Position numbers and translations under genes: made by a program. A stretch of 64,000 bases of DNA from Nostoc flagelliforme FACHB-838 (lineage in GTDB: Bacteria; Cyanobacteriota; Cyanobacteriia; Cyanobacteriales; Nostocaceae): NCBI RefSeq assembly GCF_014698065.1, contig NZ_JACJSI010000011.1, positions 87,502 through 151,501 of the forward strand, given 5' to 3'. Every line of letters starts with the position of its first letter. Within the stretch, counting starts at the first letter, position 1. Below, one piece after another: positions 34,642-41,749 of this stretch. Under the pieces are notes generated by a model that saw nothing but the letters and a program-made list of their open reading frames with translations, was not told the origin of the DNA and did not search any database.

Positions 34642-37600
34642 TTACCGATACAGCCAAACCCGGAGTAGTGAAAGCAGTTGCTCAGTATCTACAGGTTTGG
34701 TAATGTAGTCAGAGGCTCCAGCTTCGATGCACTTTTCCTTGTCACCTGGCATGGCTTTGGCGGTTAAAGCAATGATTGGTAGTGAGCGAAACTGTTGCTG
34801 TTGGCGGATGGCGCGGGTGGTTTCATAGCCGTCCATTTCCGACATCATGATATCCATCAAAACTATATTAATTTCAGGATGAGTCTGCAACTTCTCTATA
34901 CCATCTATGCCATTTTCGGCAAATAGGACTTGCATTTGATAGCTTTCTAAAAAGCTGGTAAGGGCAAAAATATTTCGGAGATCATCATCTACAATCAAAA
35001 TTTTCCGATTAGCTAGCACCGGATCAGTTTGATGTAGTTGCTCAAGCATTTGGCGCTTTGGTGGGGGCAAGTTTGCTTGTACCCGATGTAAAAATAGGGC
35101 AGTTTCGTCTAATAACCGCTCTGGCGATCGCACATTTTTAATGATAATTGTTTCTGCTAGCCCTCGCAGTTGGGTTTCTTCTTGTCGGCTGAGTTCTTTG
35201 CCAGTGTAAACAATGATCGGCAATTTCAAAAGTCTGGGTTCAAGCTTTATCTGTTCAATTAGTGTAAATCCGCTCATATCGGGTAGACCCAGATCCAACA
35301 CCATACAATCAAAGTGATGCGATCGCAAAATCGAGAGGGCTTCTGCTCCCGTACCCACTGCTGTACTCTGGACATCGCCGTTACCGATCAGTTCGATAAT
35401 ACTTTGGGCTTGTACGGGATCATCTTCTACGATGAGAAGATTTTTTACCTGACGCTCAATAAAGCCTTTAATCTCAGTTAATACCTGAGTTAGTCCTTCT
35501 GGAGAAACGGGTTTTTGTAGATAGGTAATCGCTCCTAAGTTTAATCCCCGTTGCTGTCTTTCATCAACAGAAAGGATGTGTACTGGTATATGTCTGGTAT
35601 CTGGCTTATGCTTCAAACGATCCAGCACTGTCCAACCATCCATCTCTGGCATGTGGATATCTAGCATAATCGCATCGGGTTTAAATTGTTGCGCGAGTGC
35701 TAGACCTTGTTTACTATGTAAGGCGACGATGGTTTTAAAGCCTTGCTCACGAGCCATATCTAGTAAGATACGAGCGAATTTATCGTCATCCTCGATAATT
35801 AGTAAAATGCGATCGCCTGGTTGAATTATTTCCCGATCATCTGGAATTTCGATCGGCGAGATAGTGAGTATTTTCCCACTTTGTAAAGTATCTATCACAT
35901 TTGTATTTTCCACCATCGGCACTTCTTTTATGGTCGATGCTGTGCGGATGGAGGTGGTTGGCTCAAGGGATAGCGTGGGGAGAATATTTTTACTATTCTT
36001 TTCCTGTCGCCTAGGCAAGTAGAGGATGAAGGTGCTTCCCTGTCCTGGTTGGCTGACTAGTTCAATTCTCCCTCCTAACAGTTGAGCCAATTCACGGCTG
36101 ATGGACAAGCCCAAACCAGTCCCCCCATACTTGCGGCTGGTTGTGCCATCTGCCTGTTGAAATGCCTCGAAAATAATCTTCTGCTTTTCAAGAGGAATGC
36201 CAATGCCTGTATCGCTGACGGCAAAAGCAATCATCGGATTATCAGCTTCGGCTGCTTCAGATGCTATGTTAATTTTTAACTTCACGCCTCCCTGTTCCGT
36301 AAATTTAAAGGCGTTAGCTAAGAGATTTTTCAGCACTTGTTGCAGACGTTTAGAGTCGTTATAAATTGTTGGGGGCAACTTCTCATCACGTTCAATAACG
36401 AAACTGAGTTCTTTATTGTGGGCAAGTTGCCGAAAAGTCTGCTCTAGAGATGTCTCCAAATCTGCAAAATCAATTTGCTCGATATCGAGCAACATCGTAC
36501 CCGACTCAATTTTGGCCAAATCTAGAATGTCATTAATCAACTCCAGCAAGTCTGTCCCAGCTGAGTAAATAGTCCGGCTGTACTCTACCTGTTTATCGGT
36601 CAAATTGTTCAAAGAATTATCTGCTAGCAACCTCGCTAAAATTAACAGGCTATTTAGCGGTGTCCGTAGCTCGTGGGACATATTTGCCAGAAATTCCGAC
36701 TTATATTTAGAAGACAAAGCCAGTTGTTCGGCTTTTTCTTCGAAAGACTGCCTTGCTCGCTCAACTTCTTGGTTTTTGCGAGCAACTTCCCGATTTTGGA
36801 TTTCTAACAATTCTGCCTTTTCTTCCAGCTCCTCATTGAGTTGTTGTAATTCTTCGTTAGACTGCTTGACAAGAAATTGTGATTCCTCTAACTCGTTCGC
36901 CTGTTCTTCTAGGCGTTGATTGCTTTGTTGTAGTTCTGCTGTTAAAGCGACAGACTCTTCAAGTAGTTGCTGAGTTTGGAATTGTGAGGCGATGTTATTT
37001 AAAAATACACCGAGAATTTCACTTAATTGCTCTAAAAATGTCAGATGCAGAGGGCTGAAAGGGGTAAAAGAGGCAAGTTCAATTACGGCATTCACCTCTG
37101 TCTCAAACAGTATAGGCAAAACAATAATATTCAGCGGTGGCGCTTCTCCCAAGCCGGAACTGATGTGGATATAATCACTAGGAACTTCTGTAAGGAGGAT
37201 TCTTTTTTTTTCTAGGGCGCATTGCCCCACCAGTCCCTCACCCAAGCGAAACTGATTTGCTACGTTTTTCCGTTCTTTATAAGCATAACTATTGAACAAC
37301 TTCAGCGTCGGCTGGTCGTCTATAGACTCCAGCGCATAAAAAACGCCCTGCGATGCCCCAACCAGTGGTGCTAAATTCGACAAGATCAGGCTAGATACAC
37401 TTTCTAGATTTCGCTGCCCTTGGAGCATCTGAGTAAATTCAGCCAAGTTAGACTTTAGCCAGTTTTGCTCGTCATTTTTTTTAATTGTGTTTCGCAGATT
37501 AACGATCATCTGGTTAAAGGTGCGCGTCAACACACCAATTTCATCTTGGCGATCGCTATTTGGTAAACTCACCGATAAATCTCCATCCGCCATTTTTTCT

Positions 37601-38262
37601 GCCAAATCAGAAACTTGCTTCAGCGGTACTGAGATATGTCTGGTTAGAGCGAATCCGATCAAAGCTAAGATCAAAGAAAATAAGGGAATACTATAGACAA
37701 TGCTGGCGATCATTTGCCGAGCAGCTGCTTGTGCTTTCCTAGAACGCTGTTGCAGAAGTATGTTCTCCTCAGCTTTCATCGCCTGGATAATTTTCTGGAT
37801 CTTATCCATCAGTTGCTTACCCTGATCTGTCAGGATAGCTTTCTGGGCAAGTTCCAAGTTTTGGACTTCCCGTAGCTTGATGACATCTTTCATTACAGCC
37901 ATTCTCTCTGTTAGCAGTGGCTGCAAAATATCAAGCCGATTTTGTTGGTTGGGGTTATCTTCTGTTAACCTCTGAAGTTGCCTAAATTTTTGATTTAGTA
38001 ATTGAATGGCGGCGTTATAAGGTTCTAAATAGCGCTGTTCTCCAGTAATAATGTAACCACGTTGTCCAGTCTCAGCATTTGTCAGTTGCAAGTTGAGTTC
38101 TTCAAGCTGACTTAACACTTGATAGGTATGGTTTTCTTTGCGGGAAGTTTCAATTAAATCATTGGTGCTTTGGTAAGAGATTAGACCAATAGTGGCCAGA
38201 GTTGCCAAACTCAGGGCAAAACTTACTCCAATCTTGCTTCCAATCTTCAAACGGTTCAACAT
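34642..38262 (-). CDS. Hybrid histidine kinase: CHASE3-HAMP-GAF-HisKA-HATPase-3xREC
   Basis: The 1,206-residue membrane sensor has TM1 (about 8-30), a periplasmic CHASE3-like helical domain with EELNLQLTNAETGQRGYIIT, TM2 (about 185-207), HAMP, GAF (about 275-430), and a coiled coil. HisKA follows (FLANMSHELRTPLN, His near 531), then HATPase (NLLANAFKF, DTGIGIP, GTGLGLSIS). Three receiver domains complete it (about 817-927, 940-1057 and 1089-1204), each with a phosphoacceptor Asp (MLDIHMPEMDG, VLDLGLPDMSG, LMDIMMSEMDG). The ligand is unknown. It lacks an HPt domain and a cognate regulator nearby, so phosphorelay partners are elsewhere. Confidence 0.94.
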   Translation of the reverse strand: MLNRLKIGSKIGVSFALSLATLATIGLISYQSTNDLIETSRKENHTYQVLSQLEELNLQLTNAETGQRGYIITGEQRYLEPYNAAIQLLNQKFRQLQRLTEDNPNQQNRLDILQPLLTERMAVMKDVIKLREVQNLELAQKAILTDQGKQLMDKIQKIIQAMKAEENILLQQRSRKAQAAARQMIASIVYSIPLFSLILALIGFALTRHISVPLKQVSDLAEKMADGDLSVSLPNSDRQDEIGVLTRTFNQMIVNLRNTIKKNDEQNWLKSNLAEFTQMLQGQRNLESVSSLILSNLAPLVGASQGVFYALESIDDQPTLKLFNSYAYKERKNVANQFRLGEGLVGQCALEKKRILLTEVPSDYIHISSGLGEAPPLNIIVLPILFETEVNAVIELASFTPFSPLHLTFLEQLSEILGVFLNNIASQFQTQQLLEESVALTAELQQSNQRLEEQANELEESQFLVKQSNEELQQLNEELEEKAELLEIQNREVARKNQEVERARQSFEEKAEQLALSSKYKSEFLANMSHELRTPLNSLLILARLLADNSLNNLTDKQVEYSRTIYSAGTDLLELINDILDLAKIESGTMLLDIEQIDFADLETSLEQTFRQLAHNKELSFVIERDEKLPPTIYNDSKRLQQVLKNLLANAFKFTEQGGVKLKINIASEAAEADNPMIAFAVSDTGIGIPLEKQKIIFEAFQQADGTTSRKYGGTGLGLSISRELAQLLGGRIELVSQPGQGSTFILYLPRRQEKNSKNILPTLSLEPTTSIRTASTIKEVPMVENTNVIDTLQSGKILTISPIEIPDDREIIQPGDRILLIIEDDDKFARILLDMAREQGFKTIVALHSKQGLALAQQFKPDAIMLDIHMPEMDGWTVLDRLKHKPDTRHIPVHILSVDERQQRGLNLGAITYLQKPVSPEGLTQVLTEIKGFIERQVKNLLIVEDDPVQAQSIIELIGNGDVQSTAVGTGAEALSILRSHHFDCMVLDLGLPDMSGFTLIEQIKLEPRLLKLPIIVYTGKELSRQEETQLRGLAETIIIKNVRSPERLLDETALFLHRVQANLPPPKRQMLEQLHQTDPVLANRKILIVDDDLRNIFALTSFLESYQMQVLFAENGIDGIEKLQTHPEINIVLMDIMMSEMDGYETTRAIRQQQQFRSLPIIALTAKAMPGDKEKCIEAGASDYITKPVDTEQLLSLLRVWLYR

Positions 38263-38438
38263 TATTCCAGGCAGGTATTCAAATTATTTCTGTTTTTGAG
38301 ATTATTGTGATTATGTTTTAACTATCCAAAAAAATCTGGGAACTGTCTAGTTTTTTCGCACGCCAGATGTTACCAGTTGTATTTTATATATTTTTATAAA
38401 TGTAACATTGTTTTAAATAAATATAATATGTTCTATCA

Positions 38439-38516
38439 TTGCGACTAAAGCGAAGCAATCACCAAGTTTCTGGGATTGCTTCTTTACGAGACGCTCCGCG
38501 AACACTCGCAATGACA
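38439..38516. repeat. CATTGCGA...TCGCAATG inverted repeat
   Basis: CATTGCGACTAAAGCGAAGC at the left faces a TCGCAATGAC end at the right, with inner GCAATC / GATTGC arms. A CTTTACGAGACGCTCCGCG repeat is nested in the right half. It is a dispersed cyanobacterial repeat with no coding capacity. Confidence 0.7.
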
Positions 38517-38601
38517 TCTTATATTTATTTAATCATCCCTACCTACTTAAATCACTTGACGTAAATCAATTAAAGTTTGTAGTAATGACTTTAGCCCTGA
38601 A

Positions 38602-38641
38602 AATCCTTGTTTTGAACAATAAATCGCTCAAAACAAGGATT
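38602..38641 (+). terminator. Orphan strong hairpin followed by T run
   Basis: A perfect 14-bp stem (AATCCTTGTTTTGA / TCAAAACAAGGATT) has a 12-nt loop and is followed by TATTTTTC on the + strand. No + strand gene ends nearby, so it may close an unannotated small RNA or be an isolated palindrome. Confidence 0.55.
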
Positions 38642-38870
38642 GTATTTTTCATTAAGACACAATTCATACAAATGGTAAATGTAGTGGCTTTGGTGGTTGA
38701 ATCTAACATCAATGCCATTGTACGTTACTATAAAGATTAACCTTTCAAAAGGTAACTAAATGCTAGTATAAATATATAATATATATCATATATATATACT
38801 TAAGCTATAAATTTCCGCTAAAACACCCAATCATGATATATCGTCAAATTAACATGAACTTGAGGTTTAA

Positions 38871-39782
38871 CTAAAAATTTGTAGTAATCTGGCGATCGCT
38901 TCTAGCGGTATCAAGTTTAGATGGGCTATAGATACTAAAATGTTGAATCTTGTTACTCTCTAAAATAGCTCTTGCACCTGCTATATAGATATCAGTGCCT
39001 TTTAAAACTACTAAGTAACGATCAAGATTCAAATGATGCTTATAATATCTGGCTAGCTCATCAGGGATTCCTAAATTAGTGTAGTTATCTTGAAACCCAC
39101 TAATATCGACCTCAAAAATATCACTTAGATTGCTTATATTTTTAGCAATCATCGATACTTGGCTCATTGGAAAGCCGGCGGTTGTCAGTTCAGCAAGCGC
39201 TCTTTTTGCATCTTGGCACGAATAAAAAACACCAAGTGCGTGTTTGTAACGACTATTCGGAGTCGAGTATGGCTCATAAACATCCCACTGTTGAATATTA
39301 CGGCCATTAATAATCCTTTTAGCAAGGCGAATTTCTGTGTCTATGCCGGTTACTATCACTAGATAGTAACCTTTACAGATGAGATCGCTGTAACCTTGTA
39401 CTTGCCTTTCAGAAATTCCCAAATTTAGCAACAAAGCAGGCAAACTACTTGCTAAAGTGGTAGCGATCGCTGTTGCTTCTACCCCGGCGAGAATGACTTG
39501 GCCTATACCGGGGATTACCCAAAGGGCTAAATTGGTCAATAAGCCAGTCAAACCACCTAAATCACCATTCTTAACGGCTCCAACAGCATCGTGTGAGGAC
39601 ATATTGCCAGTGTATTCTTCAACTTCAACACTAGCAATATCACTTTGTTCTTCTGCATTCCGTGCAATTACAGAAACTTTGTGCATTGGAAAATTAGAAG
39701 CTTTTAGATCCTGAAGTACCACTTGTGCATCGGAACACTTAGCGAAAACTCCTATAGTTCTTCGCTCTTTTTCTAATGTCAT
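38871..39782 (-). CDS. Protein with two YflT/GSP17M-like stress domains
   Basis: The 303-residue protein contains two related alpha/beta domains: IGVFAKCSDAQVVLQDLKAS near 10 and LGVFYSCQDAKRALAELTTA near 180. Each starts a domain like the general stress protein 17M family. A Gly/Ala-rich hydrophobic segment (about 70-125, ALWVIPGIGQVILAGVEATA) lies between them and may insert in a membrane. Such proteins occur in stress regulons, and biochemical function is unknown. The GlsB/YeaQ-type membrane protein gene 48 bp upstream in the same orientation suggests a shared stress operon. Confidence 0.75.
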   Translation of the reverse strand: MTLEKERRTIGVFAKCSDAQVVLQDLKASNFPMHKVSVIARNAEEQSDIASVEVEEYTGNMSSHDAVGAVKNGDLGGLTGLLTNLALWVIPGIGQVILAGVEATAIATTLASSLPALLLNLGISERQVQGYSDLICKGYYLVIVTGIDTEIRLAKRIINGRNIQQWDVYEPYSTPNSRYKHALGVFYSCQDAKRALAELTTAGFPMSQVSMIAKNISNLSDIFEVDISGFQDNYTNLGIPDELARYYKHHLNLDRYLVVLKGTDIYIAGARAILESNKIQHFSIYSPSKLDTARSDRQITTNF

Positions 39783-39830
39783 TTTATCGGTTTATTGCAC
39801 CTAGAAGTGATTCCCAAGAGTATGAGGTAA

Positions 39831-40109
39831 TTACGCGGCTCGACGGGTCACTAAACCCCACAGGAAAATCAGTATCATAGCGCCAATCACAGCAAATAAA
39901 ATGCTTCCCAAGGATAAAGCTCCTACAGATGCGCCTGCTGCGGCACTACTTCCGAGCAATAGTTGGCCCAAATAACCCCCGAATACTGCTCCCAGGATTC
40001 CTAATATAATCGTGGAGAGAATACCGCCGCCTTGGGTTCCTGGATAAAATAACTTAGCTAGCGCACCTGCAATTAAACCCAAAACCAACCAAGCAATAAT
40101 GTTACCCAT
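39831..40109 (-). CDS. GlsB/YeaQ/YmgE-family stress membrane protein
   Basis: The 92-residue protein is almost entirely hydrophobic with three membrane helices: IIAWLVLGLIAGALAKLFYP with the family's PG motif, the ILGAVFGGYLG glycine-zipper helix, and ILFAVIGAMILIFLWGLV. This is the transglycosylase-associated (GlsB/YeaQ/YmgE) family, linked to envelope stress in other bacteria. It has a good AAGGAG ribosome site. It precedes the GSP17M-like gene. Confidence 0.92.
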   Translation of the reverse strand: MGNIIAWLVLGLIAGALAKLFYPGTQGGGILSTIILGILGAVFGGYLGQLLLGSSAAAGASVGALSLGSILFAVIGAMILIFLWGLVTRRAA

Positions 40110-40519
40110 AAAATTTCTCCTTCGTGAGAACGTGCTTCGTTTTCTCTTTGACTTTTTTATATTAAAGTTTGTCTATAAAATTTCTGATCTATCTAGAGAA
40201 CTAATATCAAAAATCTTTAGATATTATTTTAATACTCATTAGGTTATCTTTGAGAAGACCACAGATACCAACTTCTTAGAGGATGTTTGTCAAGTCTACC
40301 GTTGTATCGAGATTCTCCCGAACAAGCCTTACAAAAAGGGAGGGTATAATCCTTTCCAAGTCCTCCAATTTATCGGAGGATTTGGGAGGAATATCTTAAG
40401 TTTTGCATACCTCAGCTACCACCTTTTAAACATCCTTTTAAATAAGCGGGAGATATTGTTTCTTACCAAGTATTTAGAAGCGTTATGGTTCGATTATTGA
40501 GAAGTAATACTTATTTCGT
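40110..40519. other. Intergenic region holding an IS-end MITE
   Basis: About 400 bp between the GlsB gene and the TIR-like gene. The candidate MITE at 40276-40442 occupies the centre. The rest is AT-rich and holds the GlsB promoter. Confidence 0.5.
40276..40442. mobile_element. Candidate MITE with IS-type ends
   Basis: The left end TTAGAGGATGTTTGTCAAGT (40276-40295) and right end ACCTTTTAAACATCCTTTTA are imperfect inverted copies of the IS end at 63886. The 167-bp element contains an inner TCCTCCAATTTATCGGAGGA hairpin (about 40360-40380). Non-coding. Confidence 0.65.
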
Positions 40520-41290
40520 TCAAAAAAACAATTTGAATCGTGCTAGCTGGTTTTCAAGGGTTCCTGTCAGGATTTTATTTAGTTCTGTAATGTCTTGGAA
40601 TTGCAAAATTTGCTGTGTAGGTAAGTCAAAAGGGAATTGACCTTCAATGTCTGGACGTTGCATTTGCGCTAATATAATTTGTTCAGACCGCTTACTTTGG
40701 ATGGCATAGCCAATCTCAATGCAAACATTGGGACTAGGAATTAATTGCGAGGTTTCTTTACTATCAATACTAGCAATGGGCGTGGTGTCGGCTATAAATA
40801 ACAAACTTCTACGAATTTTTCGCATAATTGTGCGGTTGATTCGTACAGTAGCACCGCTAGGACGAGAGGATTCTACTAATGTTAAAGGAAGGCGCGATCG
40901 CAAGTTTAAAGTTTCCAAACTTTTTCGCAGTTCTTCCTTGAGAGCATTGGTCGCTGCTGCATACTCAGTTTGATAAGATAAAAAAATCGTTGGTTCTAAC
41001 TGAGCCAACAGCGCCTGCTTGGTAAAATAAATTTCATGACTAATTAAGTCAATGTTAGCGACACAATAGCCACCACTGCCTTCAATATAAAATTCAATAT
41101 TTTCCCCCTCTAGATAGCGCCCAAACCAAATTGATTTCTTAACTTCCTCGCTTTCTTCCAAAAAGTCTGCTCGCAATGCCGATCTCAGCAGGCTTTTTTT
41201 GCTTAAGCGAATGTCTGGCGGACGTTTTTCCAATTCTGGAATCGGCTCGTAATCCTGTAGATACCACGCTCTAAGCGCAATAATTGACAT
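40520..41290 (-). CDS. Protein with C-terminal TIR-like domain
   Basis: The 256-residue protein has an unrecognised N-terminal part (about 1-98). A domain follows that begins TIFLSYQTEYAAATNALKEEL (about 100-120) like a TIR/SEFIR strand-helix, continues with SLLFIADTTPI, and reaches PNVCIEIGYAIQSKRSEQII (about 195-215). The N-V-x-x-E-(I/L)-G-Y-A pattern is that of predicted nucleotide-binding TIR-like domains (CAP12/Pycsar-effector type), where the Glu is the NADase residue. No CD-NTase or sensor gene is adjacent. NAD hydrolysis or a defence role is inference. Confidence 0.55.
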   Translation of the reverse strand: MSIIALRAWYLQDYEPIPELEKRPPDIRLSKKSLLRSALRADFLEESEEVKKSIWFGRYLEGENIEFYIEGSGGYCVANIDLISHEIYFTKQALLAQLEPTIFLSYQTEYAAATNALKEELRKSLETLNLRSRLPLTLVESSRPSGATVRINRTIMRKIRRSLLFIADTTPIASIDSKETSQLIPSPNVCIEIGYAIQSKRSEQIILAQMQRPDIEGQFPFDLPTQQILQFQDITELNKILTGTLENQLARFKLFF

Positions 41291-41749
41291 AAGGCGCTAT
41301 TTGAATTGTTTTTCAATATTTAGCTTAGTATAATTTAAGACCCAAAGCAGTCCCTCTTGAAGACTTATCTCTAAACACAACAACACCCAAACCTCTACTC
41401 GCTGAACTATCTCCTCTCGTTCTTTATCCTAAATTAGGGATGTACTAACTTTCATCACTTCTGTAAACAAGTATGAAAATCAATTACAGCGCCCTCTAAT
41501 CTCCCATATTTGAGGAAATAGCAGTTTTCGCGTTGGGTGTTGCTGTGTTTTTACGAGACAGATGTAAGTTAAACAGCGTCTTTTACCTCTTACTACATTC
41601 CAAACGCAGTTGTTATATCTGCCAGGGAAGCTTGCTTTATAGCTTCAATTATTAAATTATCACTTGTGGATGCAAGGGATTTTTTTTGCAACCAAACTTT
41701 ACTTTTTGATGATTTTTAATCCCAGTAGCACAGTTGTGCTAACTTACCT
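41291..41749. other. Intergenic, nothing recognised
   Basis: 459 bp of mixed composition between two minus-strand genes. I see no gene, repeat copy or strong hairpin. Confidence 0.4.

Larger units (their letters stand above)
38263..38870. other. 608-bp intergenic region with hairpins and AT repeats
   Basis: It holds a CATTGCGA-type inverted repeat (38439-38516), a strong hairpin (38602-38641) and an AT-rich alternating tract (about 38765-38805). No protein-coding gene is seen. Confidence 0.5.
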
